A stretch of 6,240 nucleotides of DNA from positions 1 to 6,240 of the forward strand of contig DATFPQ010000171.1 in the NCBI GenBank assembly GCA_035264765.1. Reading direction: 5' to 3'. Shown piece by piece: positions 1-5,579 of this stretch (position 1 is its first letter; each line of letters begins with the position of its first letter). The notes below the pieces were generated by a model. That model saw only the letters and a program-made list of their open reading frames with translations. It was not told where the DNA came from and ran no database searches. A program made the position numbers and the translations under genes. This stretch comes from DATFPQ01 sp035264765 (lineage in GTDB: Bacteria > Actinomycetota > Actinomycetes > Actinomycetales > Angustibacteraceae).

Positions 1-231
1 CGCGCGGCGATGGCGGACCTCCTGGACGAGGCGACCCGTCGCACGGTGGCCGTGATGTGCAGCGAGACCGTGTGGTGGCGCTGCCACCGGCGGCTGGTCG
101 CGGACGTCGCCGCGATGGCTCACGGGGCCGACGTCCGACACCTGATGCCGGCCGGTGCGCTACGTCCGCACCGACCGGCGGAGGGAGCCAGAGTCCGCGA
201 GGACGGGCTGCTCGTGTGGGACGGGCCCTGA
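1..231 (+). CDS. DUF488-family protein, C-terminal part (5' end outside window)
   Basis: The reading frame is open from the first base of the window to a TGA at 229-231, giving 76 residues, so the gene begins upstream. The internal ATG at 10 is unlikely to be the true start. The visible part carries the DUF488 hallmark: a short hydrophobic strand (TVAVMC), then C20, E22 and the C28-H29-R30 motif followed by a helix (RRLVADVAAMA) and a G-x-D-V-R-H-L strand (residues 42-48). Family members are small (roughly 120-180 aa) soluble proteins of uncertain function; the conserved Cys/Glu/CHR cluster suggests a catalytic or metal/nucleic-acid role, but none is established. It ends 3 bp before the stop of the convergent kynA gene. 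I see no functional link between the two. Family assignment is fairly sure; the function is unknown. Confidence 0.75.
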   Translation, partial: RAAMADLLDEATRRTVAVMCSETVWWRCHRRLVADVAAMAHGADVRHLMPAGALRPHRPAEGARVREDGLLVWDGP

Positions 232-234
232 CGC

Positions 235-1092
235 TCACAGCTCGGCGCGGACGGCGAAAAGCTCCGGGAAGAAGGTCAGGTCGAGCGCCGCGCGCAAGAA
301 CGGCACTCCGCTGGAACCACCGGTTCCGTGCTTGACGCCGATCATCCGCTCCACCGTCTTCAGGTGCCGGAACCGCCAGAGCTGGAAGTTCTCCTCGACG
401 TCGACGAGCTCCTCGCAGGCCTCGTAGGCCTCCCAGTGCTCGGCGGCTGCGGCGTAGACCGCGCGGAAGACCGGCACCAGTCCAGGGGTGAAGACGTGGG
501 CGCGCGTGACGTCCCGGGCCAGCACCTCTTCGGGGACGTCGTGACCGTGCCGGGACAGGTAGCGCAGGAACTCGTCGTAGACGCTGGGCCGTTGCAGCTG
601 CTCGAGCAGCAGCGCACGCGCCGCGTCGTCGTGCCCGAACACCTCCAGCATCCGGCGGTCCTTGTTGCCGAGCGCGAACTCGACCGCGCGGTACTGGAAG
701 GACTGGAAGCCCGAGGACGTCCCGAGGAAACTGCGGAACTCCGTGTACTCGGACGGCGTGAGGGTGGCGAGCACGGACCACTGCTCGGTAAGCGTGCGCT
801 GGATGTGCTTGACCCGGGCCAGGCCCTTCAGCGCCGGGCGCAGGTCGTCGGCCGCCAGCAGGTCCTGGACGTGCCGCAGCTCGTGCAGCACAAGCTTGAG
901 CCAGAGCTCGGAGGTCTGGTGCTGGATGATGAAGAGCAGCTCGTCGTGGTGCGGCGGGACGCTGACGCGACGCTGCGCCGACAGCAGCTGGTCCAGCTGC
1001 AGGTACTCGCCGTAGGACAGGTTGACCCGGAAATCTCGCACCACGCCCGGCTCGAGCGGGCGGCTGCCGGTGAGGGCCTGGTCGTCGTCCAC
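235..1092 (-). CDS. kynA: Tryptophan 2,3-dioxygenase
   Basis: This 285-aa protein has the usual length of bacterial tryptophan 2,3-dioxygenase, the cytoplasmic haem enzyme that opens the indole ring of L-tryptophan with O2 to give N-formylkynurenine, the first step of the kynurenine pathway. Residues align with the well-studied Xanthomonas enzyme at a constant offset of +3: Y27 and Y30 (LSYGEYL), F54 and H58 (FIIQHQTSELWLKL; active-site His), R120 (EFRSFLGTSSGFQS; substrate carboxylate), H243 (WRFRH; proximal haem ligand) and T257 in the GTGGSSG loop (256-262). All key residues are present, so the enzyme should be active. The start is GTG at 1092-1090; an in-frame TAG four codons upstream rules out an earlier start. 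No strong Shine-Dalgarno is seen. No other kynurenine-pathway gene is in the window, so the downstream fate of the product cannot be told here. It lies downstream of the sugar operon on the same strand but behind a long hairpin, so it is probably transcribed separately. Confidence 0.96.
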   Translation of the reverse strand: MDDDQALTGSRPLEPGVVRDFRVNLSYGEYLQLDQLLSAQRRVSVPPHHDELLFIIQHQTSELWLKLVLHELRHVQDLLAADDLRPALKGLARVKHIQRTLTEQWSVLATLTPSEYTEFRSFLGTSSGFQSFQYRAVEFALGNKDRRMLEVFGHDDAARALLLEQLQRPSVYDEFLRYLSRHGHDVPEEVLARDVTRAHVFTPGLVPVFRAVYAAAAEHWEAYEACEELVDVEENFQLWRFRHLKTVERMIGVKHGTGGSSGVPFLRAALDLTFFPELFAVRAEL

Positions 1093-1098
1093 CCGCCG

Positions 1099-1104
1099 AC
1101 CCTA
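1099..1104 (-). promoter_or_regulatory. Possible -10 box of kynA
   Basis: The minus strand reads TAGGGT, a TAnnnT-type -10 hexamer, ending 7 nt before the first base of the GTG start. If used, transcription would begin at or next to the start codon, giving a leaderless mRNA, which is common in actinomycetes. No convincing -35 element is seen 16-18 bp upstream. The same bases include AGGG, 7 nt before GTG, which could instead be a weak ribosome binding site. The call is tentative. Confidence 0.3.
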
Positions 1105-1154
1105 GCCGGGCGCTGACCGCGCAGACCGACGGTCCGGCGGTCCGTCCCCGTGCG

Positions 1155-1200
1155 CAACGAGGCAACGGCGCACGCCATACGGTGCGCCGTTGCCTCGTTG
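1155..1200 (-). terminator. Perfect 19-bp hairpin, probable terminator of the frc operon
   Basis: Arms at 1155-1173 (CAACGAGGCAACGGCGCAC) and 1182-1200 are exact reverse complements, with an 8-nt loop (GCCATACG). The hairpin starts 31 nt beyond the frcA stop codon in the direction of transcription and lies 62 nt before the kynA start. There is no T-run on either side; strong stems lacking a U-tract are frequent at actinobacterial transcript ends. A stabilising 3' structure or a protein-binding inverted repeat are alternatives. Confidence 0.7.
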
Positions 1201-1231
1201 ACGGGACCTGGTCCGTGGTTGACGGAACCGA

Positions 1232-2056
1232 TCAGAGCGGGGCCATCTCCTCCGGAGCGACCGTTGCGGCGCCGGTCATGATCGCCACACCGTCGGTCAT
1301 GTTGTGCGACTGCGGGGTGATGACCGCGGCCCGCCGGCCCAGCCGCTGGATGTGGATGCGGTCTGCGAGCTGCCACACGTGTGGCATGTTGTGGCTGATC
1401 AGGATGACCGGCAGGCCGTTGTCGCGCAGCTGCTCGATGGTGCGTAGGACCTGGTTCGACTCCTTGACACCGAGCGCGGCCGTGGGCTCGTCCAGCACGA
1501 CGAGCTTGGTGCCGAACGCCGCCGCCCGGGCCACGGCCACCGCCTGGCGCTGACCGCCGGACAGGGTCTCGACCGCCTGACCCATGTTCTGGATGGTCGC
1601 GATGCCCAGGGCCTTGACCGAGTCACCGGCCCGCTCCTTCATCCCCTTCTTGTCGAGCATCCGCAGCACCGAGCCGAGCGGCCCGCGCCGGCGCTCCTCG
1701 CGGGCGAGGAACAGGTTGCTCGCTATGTCCAGGGCGGGCGCCACGGCGAGGGTCTGGTAGACGGTCTCGATGCCGGCCTCGCGGGCGTCCTGCGGCCGAC
1801 GGAAGTGCACCGGCTTGCCGTCCAGGACCAGCTCACCGGCGTCCGGCACGAGCGCACCGGTCAGGCACTTGATCAGGGTGGACTTGCCCGCGCCGTTGTC
1901 GCCGATGATGGCGAGGACCTCGCCGGGGTACAGGTTGAGGTCGACGCCATCCAGGCCGACGACCCGGCCGAACGTCTTGACCAGGCCGCGGGCGGACAGC
2001 ACCGCGGTCCGCTCGCCGGCGCTGGTGGCGCCGTGGGGGGTATGGGTGGACGTCAT
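1232..2056 (-). CDS. frcA: Sugar ABC transporter ATP-binding protein (FrcA-type, single NBD)
   Basis: This 274-aa cytoplasmic ATPase powers the importer formed with the frcC and frcB products. Motifs appear in order: Walker A GDNGAGKST (52-60), Q-loop Q101 (ETVYQ), ABC signature LSGGQ (165-169), Walker B LVVLDE (185-190, with E190 the likely catalytic base) and H-loop H222 (ISHNM). It has one nucleotide-binding domain, as in FrcA, rather than the two fused domains of RbsA, XylG or MglA (about 500 aa), so two copies should dimerise. The C-terminal stretch DRIHIQRLGRRAAVI followed by a MTDGVAIMTGA-like end also fits the FrcA branch. The start chosen is ATG at 2056-2054: its A overlaps the frcC stop in an ATGA arrangement, and GGAAGG (2064-2069) lies 7 nt upstream. 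An in-frame ATG at 2077 inside frcC would add 7 residues but seems less likely. Substrate specificity is set by the binding protein, not by this gene. Confidence 0.9.
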   Translation of the reverse strand: MTSTHTPHGATSAGERTAVLSARGLVKTFGRVVGLDGVDLNLYPGEVLAIIGDNGAGKSTLIKCLTGALVPDAGELVLDGKPVHFRRPQDAREAGIETVYQTLAVAPALDIASNLFLAREERRRGPLGSVLRMLDKKGMKERAGDSVKALGIATIQNMGQAVETLSGGQRQAVAVARAAAFGTKLVVLDEPTAALGVKESNQVLRTIEQLRDNGLPVILISHNMPHVWQLADRIHIQRLGRRAAVITPQSHNMTDGVAIMTGAATVAPEEMAPL

Positions 2057-3105
2057 GCCTTCACCTTCCGGATCCACTGGTCCACCGCGACGGCCACGAT
2101 GACCAGGACGCCGACCGCGAGCAGCCGGTACTGGGCGTCGACGCCGGCGAGCGAGAGGCCGGTGGCGAACGACTGGACGATGAGCGCGCCGAGCAGGGTG
2201 CCGGTCAGGCCGCCGCGGCCGCCGAACAGGCTGGTGCCGCCGATGACCACGGCGGTGATGCTGCTCAGGTTGGCGTCGGTGATGGCGTTCGGGCTGGCAG
2301 CACCGGCCCGGCCGATCAGCACCCAGGCGGTGATGCCGTAGATCGCCCCTGCCACGGTGTAGACGCTGAGCAGCACCCGGTTGACCCGGATACCGGCCAG
2401 TCGCGAGGCCTCGCCGTCGTCGCCCACGGCGTACACGTGCCGCCCCCAGGCGGTCTGGCTGAGCGCGAAGCCCACGATCAGGTAGAGCAGGATGACGATG
2501 ACCACGCCGGTCGTGACGTAGAAGCTGCCGGGACCGAACGGCCGGATGGCCGTACCGGTCCAGTTCAGGATGGGCGGCATCTTCTGCTCTTGAATCGACT
2601 GGCCGCCGGAGTACAGCAGCGCGATCGCCGTGAAGATGCTCAGCGTGCCGAGCGTGACGATGAACGGCGGCAGGTTGAGGCGGGTGACAAGCAGGCCGTT
2701 GAGGGCTCCCGCGGCCAGGCCGAGCAGGACGCCGATGAGCAGCGCCAGAGGGCCGGGTACGCCGTTGTTCGCGGCCAGGGTCGCCATGACCATCGTGGAC
2801 AGGATGGTGATGGCGCCCACCGACAGGTCGATGCCCGCGGTGAGGATGACCAGGGTCTGGCCGATGCCCAGCGCCGCGATGACCGCGGTCTGCTGCACCA
2901 GCAGCGACAGCGAGTTCGGCTGGGCGAAGTTCGGGTTGAGCGCGGTGAACACGATCGCCGTCAGCACGAGGATCAGGGCCGGGCTGATGGCCGGGTGCGA
3001 GTGAAGCAGGTGCTGGATGCGCTGTGCTGGGGTGTGCCGGCGGCGGGCCAGCTCCTCCGCTGCGCTGGTGGGGGCCGTGCTGCCGGCCTCGGTGGCTGCG
3101 GTCAC
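2053..3105 (-). CDS. frcC: Sugar ABC transporter permease (FrcC-type, BPD_transp_2 family)
   Basis: This 350-aa integral membrane protein forms the channel of the importer, presumably as a homodimer. After a polar 35-residue N-terminus come about eight to ten hydrophobic segments (for example near 41-56, 68-90, 94-112, 118-140, 147-165, 197-216, 245-266, 281-295, 300-320 and 326-342). Recognisable motifs are GIDLSVGA (91-98), typical of ribose/xylose/fructose-type permeases; the cytoplasmic loop GRHVYAVGDDGEASRLAGIRV begun at 221, which should contact the ATPase; IGGTSLFGGRGG (288-299); and the C-terminal QWIRKVKA (343-350), seen in FrcC proteins. The start chosen is GTG at 3105-3103 because GGAAGAAGG (3112-3120) lies 6 nt upstream. 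The frame is open further, with ATGs at 3135 and 3219, but these lack an equal ribosome binding site and would add unhydrophobic residues. Its stop overlaps the frcA start by 4 nt, implying translational coupling. Confidence 0.9.
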   Translation of the reverse strand: MTAATEAGSTAPTSAAEELARRRHTPAQRIQHLLHSHPAISPALILVLTAIVFTALNPNFAQPNSLSLLVQQTAVIAALGIGQTLVILTAGIDLSVGAITILSTMVMATLAANNGVPGPLALLIGVLLGLAAGALNGLLVTRLNLPPFIVTLGTLSIFTAIALLYSGGQSIQEQKMPPILNWTGTAIRPFGPGSFYVTTGVVIVILLYLIVGFALSQTAWGRHVYAVGDDGEASRLAGIRVNRVLLSVYTVAGAIYGITAWVLIGRAGAASPNAITDANLSSITAVVIGGTSLFGGRGGLTGTLLGALIVQSFATGLSLAGVDAQYRLLAVGVLVIVAVAVDQWIRKVKA

Positions 3106-3122
3106 GTCATGCCTTCTTCCGT

Positions 3123-3143
3123 CCGGGGGCGTCATCGCCCCGG
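3123..3143 (-). other. Hairpin just upstream of the frcC ribosome binding site
   Basis: A 6-bp GC stem (3126-3131 with 3136-3141) closes a 4-nt loop. Two more pairs (3123-3124 with 3142-3143) form across a single bulged base. It ends 2 nt before the frcC Shine-Dalgarno and lies in the 147-nt frcB-frcC gap. It could act as a processing or attenuation element that lowers permease expression relative to the binding protein; this is inference. Confidence 0.4.
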
Positions 3144-3247
3144 GGTCGCCGGTGCAGTGGTGCAGGCGGACGTCGCCGCCCGGGATCACGAAGCGGGCCC
3201 GGCGCGCCATGTCTAGCACCGGGCCACCCCTCGGGGAACAGCCGCGC

Positions 3248-3260
3248 GGGGCTCAGCCCC
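3248..3260 (-). other. Small GC hairpin holding the frcB stop codon
   Basis: On the minus strand GGGGC-TGA-GCCCC forms a 5-bp stem with the frcB TGA stop as its 3-nt loop. Together with the hairpin near frcC it may protect the frcB message from 3' decay, as is common between binding-protein and permease genes of ABC operons. It has no T-run and is weak as a terminator. Confidence 0.35.
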
Positions 3261-4371
3261 AGCAGACCTTGGCTCCCTCGGCGCTGCTGATGCTGTCGAC
3301 GCCGTCGACCTTCTTGTCGGTCACCAGTGCGACGCCCGTGTCATAGAAGTCCAGGCCCTGGGACGTCGTGGGGGTGGTCTTGTCCTTGGCGTACTTCGAG
3401 ACCGCCTGGACGCCCAGCTGTGCCATCTTCAGCGGGTACTGCTGCGAGGTGGCGCCGATGACACCGTCCGTCACCGACTTGACGCCGTCACACCCACCGT
3501 CGACCGACACGATGATCGCGCTCTTGTCCTTGCCCGCGGCCTTGAGGGCGTTGTTGGCACCGATCGCCGAGGGCTCGTTGATCGTGTAGACGACGTTGAT
3601 GTCGGGGTTCTTGTTCAGGCAGTTCTCCATCGCGGTGCGGCCGCCGTCCTCGGCGCCCGTCGTGGGCTCGTTGCAGACGATCGTGTACGTGCCGCCGTCG
3701 TAGCTGCCGGTCTTGGCCTCGTCGCCGTTCTTCTTCTTGTCCTTGGTATCGATGCCCATGCCGGTCAGGAAGCCCTGGTCGCGGCTGTAGTCGACCGACA
3801 CGACCTTGTCGTTGAACAGGTCGAGCAGCGCGATGGTCGCGGGCTTGCCCTTCAGCTGAGCCTTCGCCCACTCGCCGATCAGCTGACCGGCCTTGAAGTT
3901 GTCGGTGGCGAAGGTGATGTCGACGGTGTTCGCCGGGTCCGGCGGGGTGTCGAGGGCGATGACGTACAGGCCAGCGTCGCGGGCCTCCTTGATCGCCGAG
4001 TTCACGCCGGGACCGTTGGGTGTGATGAGGATGCCCTTTTGGCCCTTGGCGATGGCGTTCTCGATCGCCTGCACCTGGCCCTGCTCGTCGCCGTCCTGCT
4101 TGCCGGAGGCCACGGTCAGGTCGACGTTGGACTTGGCCGCCTCCTCCTTTGCGCCCTTCTGCATGGCGACGAAGAACGGGTTGCTGGAGTCCTTGGTGAT
4201 GAGTGAGACGCCGACCTGCTCGCCGCCGCCACCGCCACTGCTGCCGCCCGAGCCCGAGTCGGAGCCGCCGCCACACGCGGACAGGGCCAGCGCGGCGCTC
4301 ACGGCCACGGCTCCGAGGGCGACCAGCCGACGCTGCCCCGCGCGCGCTCCGAGTGGCCTGGTGCTGTGCAT
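3253..4371 (-). CDS. frcB: Sugar ABC transporter substrate-binding lipoprotein (FrcB-type)
   Basis: This 372-aa solute receptor is anchored outside the membrane and delivers sugar to the FrcC/FrcA importer. The N-terminus has RR (14-15), a hydrophobic core (LVALGAVAVSAALAL) and the lipobox LSAC with lipidated C33, followed by a Gly/Ser linker to about residue 50. The mature part is a type I periplasmic-binding fold (Peripla_BP_4): SNPFF (63-67), ILITPNGPGV (114-123), ALDTP (139-143), INEPSAIGANNAL (264-276), VSVDGG (288-293) and ATSQQYP (307-313). By analogy with ribose-binding protein, N64, F66, D140, N265, D291 and Q310 are candidate ligand contacts. Four further cysteines (233, 251, 294, 370) and the CWG terminus resemble the rhizobial fructose receptor FrcB. 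The start is ATG at 4371 because GAGAGAGGA (AGGA 7 nt upstream) precedes it and the signal peptide begins there; the frame stays open to 4593, but that extension would cross the promoter and the repressor gene. Fructose is the best guess; ribose or mannose are possible. Confidence 0.9.
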   Translation of the reverse strand: MHSTRPLGARAGQRRLVALGAVAVSAALALSACGGGSDSGSGGSSGGGGGEQVGVSLITKDSSNPFFVAMQKGAKEEAAKSNVDLTVASGKQDGDEQGQVQAIENAIAKGQKGILITPNGPGVNSAIKEARDAGLYVIALDTPPDPANTVDITFATDNFKAGQLIGEWAKAQLKGKPATIALLDLFNDKVVSVDYSRDQGFLTGMGIDTKDKKKNGDEAKTGSYDGGTYTIVCNEPTTGAEDGGRTAMENCLNKNPDINVVYTINEPSAIGANNALKAAGKDKSAIIVSVDGGCDGVKSVTDGVIGATSQQYPLKMAQLGVQAVSKYAKDKTTPTTSQGLDFYDTGVALVTDKKVDGVDSISSAEGAKVCWG

Positions 4372-4388
4372 GGTTCCGTCCTCTCTCG

Positions 4389-4403
4389 GCGCCGTTGCGG
4401 CGC
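4389..4403 (-). other. Hairpin in the frcB 5' leader
   Basis: GCGCCG (4389-4394) pairs perfectly with CGGCGC (4398-4403) around a 3-nt loop. It lies between the predicted frcB transcription start and its Shine-Dalgarno in a leader of about 46 nt. It may stabilise the 5' end of a highly expressed message; no riboswitch-like structure is seen. Confidence 0.35.
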
Positions 4404-4404
4404 T

Positions 4405-4416
4405 GACAACGTTGTC
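4405..4416. promoter_or_regulatory. LacI-family operator O1 at the frcB transcription start
   Basis: GACAACGTTGTC is a perfect 12-bp palindrome with a central CG, the classic form of LacI/PurR-family operators, where the hinge-helix leucine intercalates at the CpG. It begins at the predicted +1 of the frcB promoter (8 nt beyond the -10 box), so a bound repressor would block initiation or escape. The divergent gene encodes a LacI-family protein, its likely ligand. Confidence 0.75.
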
Positions 4417-4423
4417 GAGATCA

Positions 4424-4452
4424 TGTATAGGCGGGCCTTGTGCAGGTGTCAA
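4424..4452 (-). promoter_or_regulatory. frcB promoter (sigma-70 type)
   Basis: The minus strand has TTGACA at 4452-4447, a perfect -35 box, then a 17-bp spacer and TATACA at 4429-4424 as the -10 box (four of six consensus bases). Transcription should start near 4417, next to operator O1, and give a leader of about 46 nt. The match is unusually good for a high-GC genome. Confidence 0.75.
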
Positions 4453-4466
4453 CGGCGGCGTACAAC
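4438..4466 (+). promoter_or_regulatory. Possible lacI-family regulator promoter
   Basis: TTGTGC (4438-4443), a 17-bp spacer and TACAAC (4461-4466) form a weak sigma-70-like pair on the plus strand, with a start expected near 4473. It would fully overlap the -35 region of the opposing frcB promoter, so the two polymerases could not bind together. The -35 matches only three consensus bases; the call is tentative. Confidence 0.35.
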
Positions 4467-4481
4467 TCGTTGCTGTGAATG

Positions 4482-4495
4482 TGACAACGATGTCA
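4482..4495. promoter_or_regulatory. LacI-family operator O2 at the regulator start
   Basis: TGACAACGATGTCA has 5-bp outer arms that are perfect inverted repeats and a central CG. Its GACAACGATGTC core differs from O1 at one base. The centre is 78 bp from the centre of O1. It overlaps the ATG at 4490 and lies downstream of the putative regulator promoter, which fits negative autoregulation and possible looping to O1. Confidence 0.55.
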
Positions 4496-5533
4496 GGTGC
4501 CGGCCCTGGACCCCCTCGCCCGGGGCGGGCCACCATGCGCGATGTCGCGGCGCTCGCCCGGGTCAGCGTCAAGACCGTCTCCCGGGTGGTCAACGACGAG
4601 CCGGGCGTGAAGCCAGAGCTTCGGCTTCGGGTTCAGCAGGCGGCGAACCGCCTGGACTACCGACCCAACCTCACGGCCAGCAACCTGCGACGCTCCAGTG
4701 GCCGGACGCGCAGCGTCGGCGTCCTGCTGCAGGACATCAGCAACAGCTTCTCGTCCGCCTTGCTCCGCTCCCTGGAGGACGAAGCCCGCGAGCGCGGGGT
4801 GGCCGTCCTGGCCGCCAGCCTGGACGAGGACGCCGACCGCGAGCGCGCACTGGTCGCGGACCTGGTGGCGCGCCGGGTGGACGGCCTGGTGCTGATGCCC
4901 GCCAGCGACCGGCAGGACTACCTCGGCGCGGACCTTCGAGCCGGGCTGCCCACGGTCTTCGTCGACCGGGCCCCGCGCGGAGTCGAGGCCGACGCGGTCA
5001 CCGTGGATAACGTCAACGGTGCTGTCACGGCCACGGGGCACCTGCTCGATCACGGGCACACGAGGATCGCCTACCTAGGGGACGCAACCACGATCCGCAC
5101 GGCGGCGGACCGGCTGGAGGGCTATCGGCGGGGCCTCGCAGCGGCGGGTGTGTCGGTGCCGGAGGAGCTGGTGGTGACCGGACTGCGCACTCCGGACGCA
5201 GGCCAGGAGGCGATGGCCAGACTCTTAGCGCTCCCTAACCCGCCGACCGCGGTGTTCGCCGGCCGCAACACCGTGAGCATCGGCGTGGTGCGGGCGCTTC
5301 GACAGGCCGACTGTCAGGACTGCATGGCGGTGGTGGGCTTCGACGACTTCCCGCTCGCCGACATCCTGCAGCCCGCGCTGACCGTCATCCGGCAGGACGT
5401 CGGGCGGATTGGCGCCTGCGTCGGCGACCTGCTGTTCCGCCGGCTGGACGGGGACACCAGCGAGCCGCGGCACGTCCTGATTCAGCCGACGCTCGTGCCC
5501 CGCGGGTCCGGGGAGCTACCTGTCCGCCGATGA
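4490..5533 (+). CDS. LacI-family transcriptional repressor, probable regulator of frcBCA
   Basis: From ATG 4490 this encodes 347 aa, the normal length for a LacI/GalR regulator. Residues 16-35 (MRDVAALARVSVKTVSRVVN) are the DNA-binding helix-turn-helix. PNLTASNLRR (59-68) is the hinge helix, with L66 as the likely minor-groove intercalator. A sugar-binding periplasmic-like core follows (SVGVLLQDISNSFSSALL from 75, DGLVLMPAS 131-139, FVDRAPRG 157-164, GHTRIAYLG 189-197, VVGFDDFPLADILQPALTVIRQD 281-303). It should be a dimer released from DNA by the imported sugar or a phosphate derivative. It is divergent from frcB with CG-centred palindromes between, so control of frcBCA is the natural inference. 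The start is uncertain: no clear Shine-Dalgarno precedes 4490. ATG 4535 would begin right at helix 1 (332 aa), and GTGs at 4475 and 4481 are also in frame. The Pro/Gly-rich residues 4-13 look non-structural. Confidence 0.9.
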   Translation: MSGAGPGPPRPGRATMRDVAALARVSVKTVSRVVNDEPGVKPELRLRVQQAANRLDYRPNLTASNLRRSSGRTRSVGVLLQDISNSFSSALLRSLEDEARERGVAVLAASLDEDADRERALVADLVARRVDGLVLMPASDRQDYLGADLRAGLPTVFVDRAPRGVEADAVTVDNVNGAVTATGHLLDHGHTRIAYLGDATTIRTAADRLEGYRRGLAAAGVSVPEELVVTGLRTPDAGQEAMARLLALPNPPTAVFAGRNTVSIGVVRALRQADCQDCMAVVGFDDFPLADILQPALTVIRQDVGRIGACVGDLLFRRLDGDTSEPRHVLIQPTLVPRGSGELPVRR

Positions 5534-5548
5534 CGCTCTGCGCCCGGT

Positions 5549-5579
5549 CGGCGCTGACGTGACCCTGAGGTCAGTGCTG
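5549..5579 (+). terminator. Hairpin between convergent genes, likely regulator terminator
   Basis: Bases 5549-5558 can pair with 5570-5579 over 10 bp with an 11-nt loop. Two of the pairs are G-U in plus-strand RNA but become C-A mismatches in minus-strand RNA, so it is stronger for the regulator transcript. The hairpin begins 16 nt after the regulator stop and includes the stop codon of the opposing gene. No T-run follows. Confidence 0.45.

Noticed and set aside
328..1116. Long plus-strand open frame opposite kynA
   Set aside because: It is the antisense of a clear dioxygenase gene, with a Val/Leu/Arg/Gly-rich composition typical of high-GC shadows and no recognisable domain.
3106..3219. Upstream extension of frcC to ATG 3219 or 3135
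   Set aside because: The added residues do not resemble permease N-termini, and the GTG at 3105 has the best-placed Shine-Dalgarno (GGAAGAAGG).
4463..4472. CAAC-TC-GTTG palindrome as a third LacI-type operator
   Set aside because: The half-sites are separated by two extra bases and the centre is TC rather than CG, so it does not match O1 and O2 geometry. It may still be a chance partial site over the putative regulator -10.
3893..4474. Upstream extension of the regulator frame to 3893 on the plus strand
   Set aside because: This part is antisense to frcB and shows no LacI-family sequence before the helix-turn-helix. It is open only because of high-GC codon bias.
4372..4593. Upstream extension of frcB by 74 residues on the minus strand
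   Set aside because: It would cover the -35/-10 promoter, the operator and the start of the divergent regulator. The ATG at 4371 has a good ribosome binding site and begins a standard lipoprotein signal peptide.
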